Counted from the first letter of the stretch, positions 1 to 9,517 are shown. The stretch: DNA of 64,000 bases from Hymenobacter psoromatis (GCF_020012125.1 NZ_JAIFAG010000001.1:3844001-3908000); one strand, 5' to 3'. Numbers and translations are program-made. Notes: generated from the letters alone by a model not told the origin.

Positions 1-185
1 TTAAAATCAGGCATCATGTAAAGCTAGCGCTTGGCTGCCCGGTGCGCCCACGCCACTCGCCGAACCGCGTGCCTGGCCTTGCCAATCGCCCTCGCAACGC
101 GGTGAAGCCAGCTACCCAGCCCGCAAAATATTGAGAAACAAGCCCTAGCGCCGGGCCGCCCGGCGGTAGCGCAGCCGAGCGGCCC

Positions 186-233
186 AGCGCTGGCGGGCGG
201 GGCAGTAACTTTCGCGGACCGCCCGCCAGCGCT
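186..233 (+). promoter_or_regulatory. Perfect 15-bp inverted repeat in the leader of the GH2 gene
   Basis: Bases 186-200 (AGCGCTGGCGGGCGG) are the exact reverse complement of 219-233, with an 18-nt loop. The hairpin ends 34 nt before the ATG at 268. It could be a terminator of an upstream unit, an RNA leader structure, or a dispersed repeat. No T-run follows, so an intrinsic terminator is the least likely. The rest of 1-267 holds no gene I can support. Confidence 0.55.
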
Positions 234-267
234 CCGCCGTTGGTTCGTTCTACTTCTTCCTCTTCCC

Positions 268-2715
268 ATGCACTTTGCCAAACCTTTCGCCGCCGCGCTG
301 CTACTGGCCACCAGCCTGCCCGCCGCCGCCCAAAGCCGCCAGGAAACGCTGCTCAATACCAACTGGAAATTCACCAAGGGCGAGCAGACCGACGGGACTA
401 AGCCCGAGCTAAACGATGCTAAGTGGCAGACGGTGCGCATTCCGCACGACTGGGCCATCACGGGGCCGTTTGATGGCCGCAACGACTTGCAAGCGGTTAA
501 AATTGAGCAGAATAACGAGAAGGAAGCGACGCTGAAAGCGGGCCGCACGGGCGGGCTGCCCTTTGTAGGAATAGGCTGGTACCGGCGGCCGCTGACTGTG
601 CCGGCGCTGGGTAAAAACGGCCACGCCGTGCTGCTTTTTGATGGCGCGATGAGCAACGCCCGCGTGTACATCAATGGCAAGGAAGCCATCTTCTGGCCCT
701 ACGGCTACAACTCGTTCTCGGTCGATGTCACGCCCTACCTGCGCGCCAGCGGCCCCAACACGCTGGCCGTACGCCTGGAGAATTTCCCCGAAGCCTCGCG
801 CTGGTACCCAGGCGCGGGCCTGTATCGCAACGTGCACCTCATCACCACCAAGGGCGCGCACGTGCCGGTGTGGGGCACCTACCTTACTACCCCCACGATT
901 ACGGCCGGCGCGGCCACCGTGAAGCTGCGCACCCAGGTAGCCGCGCCGGCCGGCACCACCGGCCTGAAGCTGCAAACCGAGCTGCGCGATGCCGCCGGCC
1001 GCGTGGTGGCCACCGCCACTACCCCCGTCGCGGGGGCTGAAGTGACGCAAACCTTCGAGGTAAAAGCGCCCAAGCTGTGGTCGCCCGAAACGCCCACGCT
1101 CTACACCGCCGCCTCGAAGCTGCTGGCCGGCGCGGCGGTGCAGGATGTGTACACCACGCCGTTTGGCATTCGCTCCTTCAAGTTTGAGAAGGGCACCGGC
1201 TTTTCGCTCAATGGGCAGCCGCGCAAGTTCAAGGGCGTGTGCAACCACCACGACCTGGGGCCGCTGGGCACGGCCGTGAACGTGGCCGCGCTGCGCCACC
1301 AGCTCGTGCTGCTCAAGGACGCGGGCTGCGATGCCATTCGGACTTCGCACAACATGCCTGCGCCCGAGCTGATGACGCTCTGCGACGAAATGGGCTTTCT
1401 GGTGATGGTGGAGTCGTTTGACGAGTGGAAGTCACCCAAGGTGAAGAACGGCTACAGCCAGTATTTCGACCAGTGGGTAGAGAAGGACCTGGTGAACATG
1501 ATACGCCGCGACCGCAACCACCCGTCGGCCATTATGTGGAGCATCGGCAACGAGGTGCCCGACCAGAGCACGCCCGAAGGCCCGGCCATTGCCAAGCGCC
1601 TGCAGGACATTGTGCACCGCGAAGACCCTACCCGCCCCGTAACGATGGGCATGGACCGCTTCGACGACGACTTCAAGTATGGCATCGCGGCGGTGCTCGA
1701 CGTGCCGGGCTTCAACTACAAGCCCCTGCGCTACGCCGAGGCGCTGGCCAAGCTGCCGCAGGGCTTTTTGCTGGGCACCGAAACGGCCTCCACGGTCAGC
1801 TCGCGCGGGGTGTATAAGTTTCCGGTGGTGCTGGCCAAGGACCAGAAATACCCCGACCACCAGTCGTCGTCCTACGACCAGGAAGCCTGCAACTGGTCGC
1901 AGATTCCCGATATTGAGTTTACGGCTCAGGATGACCTGCCGGCCGTGGCCGGCGAGTTCGTGTGGACGGGCTCCGACTACCTCGGCGAGCCTACCCCCTA
2001 TGATGAGGCGTGGCCCTCACACAGCTCGCTATTTGGATTGTTTGACCTGGCCAGCCAGCCCAAGGACCGCTACTACCTCTACCGCGCCCGCTGGAACCCC
2101 ACACAGCCCACGCTGCACCTGCTGCCGCACTGGACCTGGCCCGGCCGCGAAGGCCAGGTCACGCCCGTATTCTGCTACACCAATTCGCCCTCGGCCGAGC
2201 TGTTTGTGAATGGCAAAAGCCAGGGCCGCCAGACCAAAACCACCACCGCCGACCCCCAAACCCGCTACCGCCTGGAGTGGCGCGACGTGGTGTACCAGCC
2301 CGGCACCATCAAAGTAGTGGCCTACGATGCCCAGGGCAAGGAAGCCGGCACCGAGGAAGTGCGCACGGCCGGCGCGCCGCACCACATCCGCCTCGTGGCC
2401 GACCACAGTAAGCTGGCCGCCGACGGCGAAGACCTCGCCTACGTCACGGCCCGCGTGGAGGACGCGCAGGGCAACCTCTGCCCCGATGCCACCCAGCAGT
2501 TGCGCTTCGCCGTGAGCGGGGCGGGCCGCTTCCGCGCCATCGCCAACGGCGACCCTACCTGCCTGGAGCCTTTCCAGGAGCCGCGAATGCACGCCTTTCG
2601 GGGGCAGCTTGTGGCCATTGTGCAGGCCGGCGAAACGGCGGGCACAGTGCAGGTGCAGGCGACTGCTGACGGCTTGCAGGCGGATACCATTAGCTTGCAA
2701 ACGGCCAAGAAATAA
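268..2715 (+). CDS. Secreted glycoside hydrolase family 2 (beta-galactosidase-like)
   Basis: An 815-aa retaining GH2 enzyme, probably cleaving beta-galactosides or similar beta-linked sugars from polysaccharide in the periplasm or outside the cell. The first ~21 residues are a signal peptide ending in PAAAQ. The GH2 sugar-binding domain follows (~residues 25-190; IPHDWAI, GWYRRPL), then the Ig-like domain (~195-305) and the TIM barrel (~310-590). The acid/base Glu is E429 in SIGNEV and the nucleophile is probably E505 in LGTETAS. AGEFVWTGSDYLGEP is also typical. The C-terminus carries the beta-sandwich domains (DUF4982-like and Ig-like) common in Bacteroidota GH2 enzymes. Exact substrate cannot be read from sequence. 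It is a single gene facing a shared terminator with the next gene. Confidence 0.93.
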   Translation: MHFAKPFAAALLLATSLPAAAQSRQETLLNTNWKFTKGEQTDGTKPELNDAKWQTVRIPHDWAITGPFDGRNDLQAVKIEQNNEKEATLKAGRTGGLPFVGIGWYRRPLTVPALGKNGHAVLLFDGAMSNARVYINGKEAIFWPYGYNSFSVDVTPYLRASGPNTLAVRLENFPEASRWYPGAGLYRNVHLITTKGAHVPVWGTYLTTPTITAGAATVKLRTQVAAPAGTTGLKLQTELRDAAGRVVATATTPVAGAEVTQTFEVKAPKLWSPETPTLYTAASKLLAGAAVQDVYTTPFGIRSFKFEKGTGFSLNGQPRKFKGVCNHHDLGPLGTAVNVAALRHQLVLLKDAGCDAIRTSHNMPAPELMTLCDEMGFLVMVESFDEWKSPKVKNGYSQYFDQWVEKDLVNMIRRDRNHPSAIMWSIGNEVPDQSTPEGPAIAKRLQDIVHREDPTRPVTMGMDRFDDDFKYGIAAVLDVPGFNYKPLRYAEALAKLPQGFLLGTETASTVSSRGVYKFPVVLAKDQKYPDHQSSSYDQEACNWSQIPDIEFTAQDDLPAVAGEFVWTGSDYLGEPTPYDEAWPSHSSLFGLFDLASQPKDRYYLYRARWNPTQPTLHLLPHWTWPGREGQVTPVFCYTNSPSAELFVNGKSQGRQTKTTTADPQTRYRLEWRDVVYQPGTIKVVAYDAQGKEAGTEEVRTAGAPHHIRLVADHSKLAADGEDLAYVTARVEDAQGNLCPDATQQLRFAVSGAGRFRAIANGDPTCLEPFQEPRMHAFRGQLVAIVQAGETAGTVQVQATADGLQADTISLQTAKK

Positions 2716-2740
2716 GCCGTTAGAACTCAGGCTATCGCCA

Positions 2741-2789
2741 AAAAAAGCTATGCCAAAACCCGCTTGGCGGGTTTTGGCATAGCTTTTTT
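2741..2789. terminator. Bidirectional intrinsic terminator
   Basis: A near-perfect hairpin with A-run on the left and T-run on the right (AAAAAAGCTATGCC and GGCATAGCTTTTTT arms, loop around TTG). It lies between the convergent GH2 and alpha/beta-hydrolase genes, so it can stop transcription from both sides. Confidence 0.9.
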
Positions 2790-2809
2790 AGAAGTTAATA
2801 ATCAGTTGA

Positions 2810-3736
2810 CTAACGCGTTACCGGCTCATTAGCATTATTATAGTTGCGGCGGGGCATGTTGCCGCTCATCTCCTCCTGGTCGAAGTACGACTGCACGGGC
2901 TGGCCGTTGAGAAAGGTGAGCAGGTCGCGGTTGAGGCGGTCTTTGGAGGTGATGTTCAGGCCGTGGGGCTCGCCGTCATAGGCTACAAGCTGGGCACCGG
3001 GCACCAGCTTAGCGGCCGCTTGGGCCCCCGTGGCGGGTGGCACAATGGCATCGGAGCCGCCGTAGATGAAGAGGGTAGGCACTTTAATAGCGCCCATATC
3101 CTGGCGGAAGTCGGTTTCGCCAAACGCCTTCACGCACTGCGAGGTAGCGCGGGGCGAAGCTGGGAAGGCCAGCATGGCAAATGAGTCAAGTACCCCTTGG
3201 CTCACGGGGTGCGATAGTACACCCTGGCCGTAGAAGTTCTTGGAAAAATCTTGCAAAAAGCCGAAACGGTCTTTGCCTAGGTTCTCAATCATATCGTCGA
3301 ACACGGACTTATCCACGCCCGAGGGGTTATTATCGGTTTTGAGCATGAAGGGCACTATGGCGCTCACGAACACCACTTTGCTCACGCGCGCGCCCTGGTG
3401 GCGGCTCATGTAGCGGGCCACTTCGCCGCCGCCCATCGAGAAGCCCACCAGGGTCACGTTTTGCAGGTCGAGGTGGTCGAGCACGGCCTTCAGGTCGTCG
3501 GCCAGGGTGTCGTAGTCGTAGCCATCCCAGGGCCTGGACGACTGGCCGAAGCCACGGCGGTCGTAGGCAATGGCGCGCACGCCGTGCAGCGGCAGCTCGG
3601 CCAGCTGATATTCCCAGGAAGCCCCGCTCAGCGGCCAGCCGTGAATCAGCACCACCGGGTCGCCCTGGCCATAATCGACGTAATTTAAAACAATAGCGTT
3701 GCCGTGGGCATCCTGCCCAACTTTAATAAGATTCAT
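2810..3736 (-). CDS. Alpha/beta hydrolase (non-heme chloroperoxidase-like)
   Basis: A 308-aa alpha/beta-hydrolase of the cofactor-free haloperoxidase/esterase group. HGWPLSGASWEYQ forms the oxyanion region and GFSMGGGE the nucleophile elbow with S100. D229 (YGGSDAIVP) and H258 (GEPHGLN) complete the triad. No signal peptide, so cytoplasmic. After the core there is a ~30-residue polar tail (from about residue 278, containing FDQEEMSGN) that the family does not normally have. Substrate unknown; esterase or lactonase activity is as likely as perhydrolase. It is transcribed alone, divergent from the lipoprotein gene at 3957. Confidence 0.88.
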   Translation of the reverse strand: MNLIKVGQDAHGNAIVLNYVDYGQGDPVVLIHGWPLSGASWEYQLAELPLHGVRAIAYDRRGFGQSSRPWDGYDYDTLADDLKAVLDHLDLQNVTLVGFSMGGGEVARYMSRHQGARVSKVVFVSAIVPFMLKTDNNPSGVDKSVFDDMIENLGKDRFGFLQDFSKNFYGQGVLSHPVSQGVLDSFAMLAFPASPRATSQCVKAFGETDFRQDMGAIKVPTLFIYGGSDAIVPPATGAQAAAKLVPGAQLVAYDGEPHGLNITSKDRLNRDLLTFLNGQPVQSYFDQEEMSGNMPRRNYNNANEPVTR

Positions 3737-3956
3737 AAAACGTAAGCTAAAAGAAGTAAGAAAGGAAGCAACCGCGTGGTGCGAGCCACCCGTGCTGCTC
3801 TTTTTTACGCAAACCCCAAGGGAAGGGTGAACGAAAGCCGAATTTTACACGAACGGGCCCAACTTAGTGTTTTTCAAGAATAATAGCGAAGTACTTTCCG
3901 GCAGTATCGCTAGCTGACCCGACGCTGCTTGCGTCGTTTCACCCGTCTTTTGCTTC

Positions 3957-5201
3957 ATGAAATATGCTGCCTATGCGCTGGCCGGCCTACTGAGCCTGGC
4001 CGCCTGCAACACCCCCGTCAGCCAGACCACCACCACTACTACCCCCCCGGCCCCTACCCCCCCGCTGGCGGCCGAAGTCCCGGTGGCCAGCTCGCCGGGC
4101 AGCAGCTACGGCTTGTTTCGGGGCCAACTGCCTGGTCAGGCCGACAGTGTAATGCTGCACCTGATAACCGCCCGGCAGCCGCACTACGATAACCGCGGGC
4201 TCACCATTTTGGGCAGCTACTACGGCCCCGATGGCCACCCCTATCCGCTGGGCAGCGGTGCCGGCTCCAGCCCGGCCGATAGCATCGTCTTGCACGACTA
4301 CACCCCGGAGCACGGCCCTACCCCCGGCGGCGAAGGCCCCATCTGGCGGCTGCGGCGGCAAGCCGATGGCAGCCTGGCTGGCACCGTGGGTGGCCGCGCC
4401 ACGCGCCTGCGCCCAGTGGCCGCGCCGGCGGGCAGCCTCAGTTTCGTAGTGCGCTGCTTTGCCGACTCGCTGGCGGCCTTGCCGCAGCAGGCGCGCTCGC
4501 CGCAGGCTCGCTTTTTTTTGCAAGCCCTAGAGCCGGTGGGCGGGCCGGCGGCCGTGCGCCAGGCTTTGCAGGCCGGCATCGGGCGCGAGCTGCGCGGTGA
4601 CACGCTCGGCACCCTACCCCCCCTGGCCCTGCCCGCTCTGTTTGCGCAGCAGCGCGCGGCTTTTTTCAACGATTATCGCGCGGATGCGGCCGACGTGAAG
4701 GCTCCCACCGACACGGCCGACCTGGGCTCTTTCCGCGCCAGCCTGAACTATGAGCAGCAGGCCCAGACCTACGTGCTGTATCAGCAGCAGAGCCTGCTGA
4801 GCCTGGCGTTTTTCAGCTACGTCTACACGGGCGGGGCGCACGGCTCCAACGGCACCACGGCCGCCAGCTATGACCTGCGCACCGGCCGCCGCCTGCGCTA
4901 CGCCAATATTTTTCGGCCCGAAGCCGCCCGGCAGCTGCCCGCACTGCTGGCCCAGGCCGTGCGCCCGCTGGTGGGCCTGGCCCCCGGCGCGCCGCTCGAA
5001 GAGCGGTTATTCGTGAAGAAAATGCCCGTCACGCACAACGTATTTCTAACTGCGGGGGGGGTAGGGTTCATTTATCAGCCCTACGAAATAGCTTCGTATG
5101 CCCAGGGCGAGGTGTGGGTATTCTTGCCACTGCGCCAGGTGCGGGCGCTGCTGCGCGAGGGCCTGCCGCTGCCCGCTGGGGCGGGCATGGCTGCGCGCTA
5201 G
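3957..5201 (+). CDS. Lipoprotein with DUF3298/RsiV-like C-terminal domain
   Basis: A 414-aa predicted lipoprotein: signal peptide with lipobox LAAC (C17), then a Thr/Pro-rich linker (residues ~20-40). The middle region has no recognised motif. The C-terminal part (~250-405) resembles the DUF4163/DUF3298 pair: YTGGAHGSNGT, then a YDLRTGRRL segment and NIFRPEA. This pair occurs in RsiV-type anti-sigma factors and in many Bacteroidota envelope lipoproteins. No transmembrane helix or anti-sigma domain is visible, so a signalling role is not supported. Function unknown; envelope location is likely. Confidence 0.8.
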   Translation: MKYAAYALAGLLSLAACNTPVSQTTTTTTPPAPTPPLAAEVPVASSPGSSYGLFRGQLPGQADSVMLHLITARQPHYDNRGLTILGSYYGPDGHPYPLGSGAGSSPADSIVLHDYTPEHGPTPGGEGPIWRLRRQADGSLAGTVGGRATRLRPVAAPAGSLSFVVRCFADSLAALPQQARSPQARFFLQALEPVGGPAAVRQALQAGIGRELRGDTLGTLPPLALPALFAQQRAAFFNDYRADAADVKAPTDTADLGSFRASLNYEQQAQTYVLYQQQSLLSLAFFSYVYTGGAHGSNGTTAASYDLRTGRRLRYANIFRPEAARQLPALLAQAVRPLVGLAPGAPLEERLFVKKMPVTHNVFLTAGGVGFIYQPYEIASYAQGEVWVFLPLRQVRALLREGLPLPAGAGMAAR

Positions 5202-5281
5202 CGCCGGGCACGGGGGTAGTACGGCGTAGCTTGCGCGCCGGGGGCCGGCCGTGCACCAGTGCCCTACCCCCACTCCTGCGC

Positions 5282-5878
5282 ATGACCTCCGACACGCCGC
5301 ACCTAGCCGAAGCATTTCGCCTCTTCGACGCCGCCAACAGCGCCGACCCCACCCTCGAACCCGGCGACGACGGCCAGCCCGTGCCCAAAGAGCTACTATA
5401 TGCCCAGCGCATGAGCGCCTGCCTGGCCCGCGTGGCCCCCGCCGCACCCGAGGCCGTGCGGCTGGCCGCCCGCTGCCAGCACCTTGAGCGCTGGCAGATT
5501 CCGCGGGCCGACTTTCCGATGACACGTCCCGGCTACCACCAGTGGCGCAACACGCTCAAGCAGTTTCACGCCGAGCGGGCGGGTCAGCTACTAACCCAGG
5601 CCGGCTACCCGCCCGTCGGAATAGAGCGGGTGCAGCAACTGGTGCAGAAGCTGAACCTGAAGAGCGACCCCGACGTGCAGCTGCTGGAAGACGTTATCTG
5701 CCTGGTGTTTCTGGAGCATTATTTCCTGCCCTTCGCCGCCCAGCACCCTGAGGAGAAGGTTATTGAAATCGTGCAGAAAACCTGGCCCAAAATGACCGAA
5801 CGCGGCCACACGCTGGCTTTGCAGCTGCCCTTCTCGCCCGAGGCGCTGGCGCTGGTGACGAAGGCGCTGGAGCGGTAA
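5282..5878 (+). CDS. DUF4202 family protein
   Basis: A 198-aa soluble protein beginning MTSDTPHLAEAFRLFD. Conserved-looking features of the DUF4202 family are visible: PKELLYAQRMSACL, ERWQIPRADFPMTRPGYHQWR and a histidine/acid-rich stretch VFLEHYF. Such a helical fold with His/Asp residues suggests a metal-dependent phosphohydrolase-like fold, but this is inference. The longer open frame from 5114 would overlap the lipoprotein gene; the ATG at 5282 is preferred because homology-like sequence starts there. It sits next to the siroheme methyltransferase and nitrite reductase genes, so a link to nitrogen assimilation is possible. Confidence 0.75.
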   Translation: MTSDTPHLAEAFRLFDAANSADPTLEPGDDGQPVPKELLYAQRMSACLARVAPAAPEAVRLAARCQHLERWQIPRADFPMTRPGYHQWRNTLKQFHAERAGQLLTQAGYPPVGIERVQQLVQKLNLKSDPDVQLLEDVICLVFLEHYFLPFAAQHPEEKVIEIVQKTWPKMTERGHTLALQLPFSPEALALVTKALER

Positions 5879-5885
5879 GGCGGGG

Positions 5886-5940
5886 GTGAGTAAAAGAACG
5901 TCATGCAGACCGCAGGGAAGCATGACGTTCTTTTACTCAC
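5886..5940. repeat. Intergenic inverted repeat, family A copy 1 (21-bp perfect arms)
   Basis: Arms 5886-5906 and 5920-5940 are perfect reverse complements containing AGAACGTCATGC. The right arm contains the stop codon of the convergent siroheme methyltransferase gene (5937-5939). The AACGTCATGC core is shared with the repeats at 33680, 51560 and 56749. Confidence 0.9.
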
Positions 5941-6677
5941 CACTCACCACCTCGCCCTACCCCCACCACGTCGCCAATGAAGATGATGGCGGGGTAGGTG
6001 ATGCCGGCGGCGGCGACCAGGGCGGGCAGGTCGCGTACGGGGCCGGCCACCATTTTGCGGTGGGGTAGGGAGGCGTGCATGACTACGGCGGCGGGCGTGT
6101 CGCCGCGGCCTTTCTGGCAGTAGGTGTCGGCTATCTGGGTTATCTTCTTCATGCCCATGTAGATAACGACGGTCGAGTTGCTTTGCATGGCCAGGCGCAG
6201 GTCGGCCGAGAGCGAGCCGTCTTTTTTAGTGCCCGTAAGCACCCAGAAGCCCTCGCTCACCACGCGATGCGTGAGCGGAATATCTTCAAAGCCAACGGCT
6301 TGCATACTCGAAATGCCCGGCACGTAGTGCGCCGCGATGCCGTGGCTGCGCGCAAACAGCATTTCCTCGAAGCCTCGACCGAAAATGAACGGGTCGCCGC
6401 CTTTTAGGCGCACGATGCGGCCGCCGGCCAGGGCTTTTTCGCGGATTAGCTCGTGGATGACTTCCTGGGGCGTGTACTCGCCGTAGGGTTTTTTGCCCAC
6501 GTAAATGCACTCGCAGGCGGTCGGGGCCAGGGCCAGCAGCTCCTGGTTGGCGAGGTTATCGTAGAGCACAACGTCGGCCGTTTGTAGAATGCGATATGCC
6601 TGTCGCGTCAGCAGCTCCGGGTCGCCGGGACCGGCCCCTACCACATACAGCTCGGGCGTAGCGAAAGGGTGGGCCAT
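5937..6677 (-). CDS. cobA: Uroporphyrinogen-III C-methyltransferase (SUMT)
   Basis: A 246-aa SAM-dependent methyltransferase that converts uroporphyrinogen III to precorrin-2, the first committed step to siroheme. The TP-methylase motifs are all present: VVGAGPGDPELLT near the N-terminus, VLYDNL, RLKGGDPFIFGRG, VPGISS and PLTHR. No CysG N-terminal dehydrogenase domain is attached; that activity is encoded separately at 16818. It is divergent from nirB, whose product needs siroheme, so co-regulation from the shared 324-bp region is likely. The last codons lie within an inverted-repeat arm. Confidence 0.95.
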   Translation of the reverse strand: MAHPFATPELYVVGAGPGDPELLTRQAYRILQTADVVLYDNLANQELLALAPTACECIYVGKKPYGEYTPQEVIHELIREKALAGGRIVRLKGGDPFIFGRGFEEMLFARSHGIAAHYVPGISSMQAVGFEDIPLTHRVVSEGFWVLTGTKKDGSLSADLRLAMQSNSTVVIYMGMKKITQIADTYCQKGRGDTPAAVVMHASLPHRKMVAGPVRDLPALVAAAGITYPAIIFIGDVVGVGRGGEW

Positions 6678-6783
6678 TAAAGATGAAGGGTAAGGCAGGG
6701 AGATAGCGGCCAGCCGCTAATAGAGCTCAGCCAATAAAGGCGCACTAAGCAGCTAACGGATAAAGTAAAAATAAATTGACCTT

Positions 6784-6791
6784 CAAATTTA
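6784..6791 (-). promoter_or_regulatory. Candidate -7 element for cobA
   Basis: On the minus strand this reads TAAATTTG, an exact match to the Bacteroidota -7 consensus TAnnTTTG, 107 nt before the cobA start at 6677. No convincing -33 TTG partner was found, and AT-rich DNA gives chance matches. Confidence 0.35.
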
Positions 6792-6858
6792 AGGTGATTT
6801 TAGAAAAATTATCATTAATTTTCTTTAACTACCATTAGGTTTTAGGGTCTGATTCACA

Positions 6859-6866
6859 TAAGTTTG
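6859..6866 (+). promoter_or_regulatory. Candidate -7 element for the nirB operon
   Basis: TAAGTTTG matches TAnnTTTG exactly and lies 136 nt before the nirB ATG. A second, weaker TACCTTAC at 6981-6988 is closer to the gene. The -33 partner is unclear for both. Confidence 0.35.
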
Positions 6867-7001
6867 TCAAATAAGCGCAATTATACCCCAAAATAAAAGG
6901 TCATTTTTGTAAATTTTAGAAATTACAAAAGCTTCTCTCCCTACCCCCTTCCCACCCGCCGCCTTCGCCATTTCCCTTCGTACCTTACCTAACTGGTTAG
7001 T

Positions 7002-9506
7002 ATGGCACCGCAGCACACTCCCACCGTTGTCGTTATCGGCAATGGCATGGTTGGCTATAAATTTTGCGAGAAACTACTCGCTAAATCGCCTCATTTTAAG
7101 CTGGTTGTATTCGGTGAAGAGCCCCGCGTGGCTTACGACCGGGTGCACCTGAGCGAATATTTTGGGGGCAAAACCGCCGACGACCTCCTGATGGCACCCC
7201 ATCAGTGGTACCTGGATAATAACATCACGGTGAACCTAGGCGACGCGGTGCATGATATTGACCGCGCCGGCCGGGTGGTGCACGCCCGCAGCGGCCTCGC
7301 GCAGCCCTACGACTACCTGGTGCTGGCCACCGGCTCGTCGGCCTTTGTGCCCGACATTCCGGGCGTGGAGAAGGCGGGCGTGATGGTGTACCGCACCATT
7401 GAGGACCTGGAGGAAATAAAAGCGGCGGCCGCCACCGCCCGCGTTGGTGCCGTGATGGGCGGCGGCCTGCTGGGCCTGGAAGCCGCCAAGGCCCTGCTCG
7501 ACCTGGGCGTGGCCGAAACGCACGTCATCGAATTTGCTCCGCGCCTGATGCCCCGGCAGGTAGACGCGGCCGGCAGCGCCATGCTGCAACGCAAGCTGGA
7601 GGCGCTGGGCCTGCACATTCACCTCAGCAAGGCCACGTCGCACATCGGCGGCGAGGGCCGGATTGACGCGCTGCACTTCGGCGACGGCTCCATTCTGGAG
7701 GTCGATATGCTGGTGATTTCGGCCGGCATCCGGCCCCGCGACGAGCTGGCCCGGCTGGCTGGCCTGGAGGTGGGCCTGCGCGGCGGCATCGTGGTGAACG
7801 ACACCATGCAAACCAGCGACCCGCGCGTTTTTGCCATCGGGGAGTGCGCGCTGCACGCCGGCATGATTTACGGCCTCGTGGCCCCCGGCTACGACATGGC
7901 CGAGGTGGTAGCCAGCCAGCTCACGCAGGGCGCACGGGCCTTCACGGGCTTCGATATGAGCAGCAAGCTCAAGTTGATTGGGGTGGATGTGGCCAGCTTC
8001 GGCGACCCGTTTATTGCGGAGCCGCACAGCCGCAGCATTGTGTTTGAGGACGCCCACAGCGGCGTGTATAAGCGCATTAACCTCAGCCCCGACGGCAAGC
8101 AGCTGCTGGGCGGCGTGCTCATTGGCGATGCCGACGCCTATAGTATGCTGCTGCAAACGGCCGTCAACAAGCTGGCCCTACCCCCTCACCCCGAGGACCT
8201 TATCCTGGGGGCGCGGGGCGGCGCGGACGAAGGCGGCGCGGGCGTGCTGAACCTGCCCGACGAGGCGCTGGTGTGCTCGTGCGAGGCCGTGACCAAGGGG
8301 GCCATCTGCGCCGCCGTGACCGAGCTGGGCGTGACCACGGTGGAGGGCATGAAGCAGTGCAACAAGGCCGGCACGGGCTGCGGCGGCTGCCTACCCCTGG
8401 TAAAAGACCTCCTCAACGGCACGCTCACGGCGCAGGGTGCCTACATCAAAAACGTGCTGTGCGAGCACTTCGACTACTCGCGCCAGGAGCTGTTTGACCT
8501 GCTGAAAATCAACAACCTGCGCACTTATGACGCGGCCCTTGACCACTTCGGCCAGGGCGACGGCTGCGAGGTGTGTAAGCCGGCGGTAGGTAGTATTCTG
8601 GCCGGCTTGTGGAATGACTTGATTGTCAGGCAGCATACCATTCAGGATACGAATGACCGCTACCTGGCCAACATCCAGAAGGGGGGTAGCTACTCGGTGG
8701 TGCCGCGCATTGCGGGCGGCGAGGTATCGCCCGAGCAGCTGATGGTGATTGGGCGCGTGGCGCAGAAATACGGCCTTTATACCAAGATTACGGGCGGCCA
8801 GCGCATTGATATGTTTGGGGCGCACGTGAGCGATTTGCCCGACATCTGGGAGGAGCTAATCAATGCCGGCTTCGAGAGCGGGCACGCCTATGGCAAGAGC
8901 CTGCGCACCGTGAAAAGCTGCGTGGGCAGCACCTGGTGCCGCTACGGCCTGCACGACAGCGTGTCGCTGGCCATCGAAGTGGAGAACCGCTACAAGGGCA
9001 TTCGCTCGCCCCACAAGCTCAAGGGCGGCGTGAGCGGCTGCGTGCGCGAGTGCGCCGAGGCGCAGGCCAAGGACTTCGGCATCATCGCCACCGAAAAGGG
9101 CTGGAACCTCTACGTGTGCGGCAACGGCGGCTCGAAGCCCCAGCACGCCCAGCTGCTGGCCACCGATATTGACAAGGAAACGCTGGTGCAGTACCTCGAC
9201 CGCTTCCTGATGTTTTACATCAAAACCGCCGACCCGCTGGCCCGCACCGCCGTGTGGCTCAATAAGATGGAGGGCGGCCTGGCCTACCTCAAAAACGTCG
9301 TCATCAACGACAGCCTCGGCATCGCGGCCGACCTGGAAGCCGAAATGGCGCTGCTCATCAAGCACTACCACTGCGAGTGGCGCGAGGTGGTAGAAAACCC
9401 CGAATTGCGCAAGCAGTTCACCCACTTCGTGAACGCGCCTACGGTGAAAGACCCCAGCGTCGCTTTTGCCGAAATGCGCGGGCAGAAGAAGGTGGTAGCC
9501 TGGTAG
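7002..9506 (+). CDS. nirB: Assimilatory nitrite reductase, large subunit
   Basis: An 834-aa cytoplasmic enzyme reducing nitrite to ammonium with NAD(P)H. Domains in order: FAD/NAD-binding reductase (residues ~5-320; VIGNGMVGYKF, GGGLLGLEAAKAL); BFD-like [2Fe-2S] domain with C425, C427, C460 and C463; ferredoxin-like half-domain (~560-625); siroheme/[4Fe-4S] domain with the canonical CX5C...CX3C set C640, C646, C680, C684. Length is normal for NirB. It is followed by nirD and the nitrate transporter in the same direction, so it probably leads the operon. Siroheme is supplied by the flanking cobA and the 16818 gene. Confidence 0.97.
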   Translation: MAPQHTPTVVVIGNGMVGYKFCEKLLAKSPHFKLVVFGEEPRVAYDRVHLSEYFGGKTADDLLMAPHQWYLDNNITVNLGDAVHDIDRAGRVVHARSGLAQPYDYLVLATGSSAFVPDIPGVEKAGVMVYRTIEDLEEIKAAAATARVGAVMGGGLLGLEAAKALLDLGVAETHVIEFAPRLMPRQVDAAGSAMLQRKLEALGLHIHLSKATSHIGGEGRIDALHFGDGSILEVDMLVISAGIRPRDELARLAGLEVGLRGGIVVNDTMQTSDPRVFAIGECALHAGMIYGLVAPGYDMAEVVASQLTQGARAFTGFDMSSKLKLIGVDVASFGDPFIAEPHSRSIVFEDAHSGVYKRINLSPDGKQLLGGVLIGDADAYSMLLQTAVNKLALPPHPEDLILGARGGADEGGAGVLNLPDEALVCSCEAVTKGAICAAVTELGVTTVEGMKQCNKAGTGCGGCLPLVKDLLNGTLTAQGAYIKNVLCEHFDYSRQELFDLLKINNLRTYDAALDHFGQGDGCEVCKPAVGSILAGLWNDLIVRQHTIQDTNDRYLANIQKGGSYSVVPRIAGGEVSPEQLMVIGRVAQKYGLYTKITGGQRIDMFGAHVSDLPDIWEELINAGFESGHAYGKSLRTVKSCVGSTWCRYGLHDSVSLAIEVENRYKGIRSPHKLKGGVSGCVRECAEAQAKDFGIIATEKGWNLYVCGNGGSKPQHAQLLATDIDKETLVQYLDRFLMFYIKTADPLARTAVWLNKMEGGLAYLKNVVINDSLGIAADLEAEMALLIKHYHCEWREVVENPELRKQFTHFVNAPTVKDPSVAFAEMRGQKKVVAW

Positions 9507-9517
9507 GCTCCCGCGGG

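Larger units (their letters stand above)
6678..7001. other. Divergent AT-rich promoter region between cobA and nirB
   Basis: A 324-bp stretch, much more AT-rich than its surroundings, with no open frame worth calling. It holds candidate promoter elements for both directions (listed separately) and a perfect 12-bp palindrome CTAACTGGTTAG (6989-7000) directly before the nirB start. No clear FNR, NtrC or NtcA consensus was found by eye. Confidence 0.6.

Noticed and set aside
409..1350. 313-codon minus-strand frame opposite the GH2 gene
   Set aside because: Shadow of the GH2 coding sequence; no motif or plausible start.
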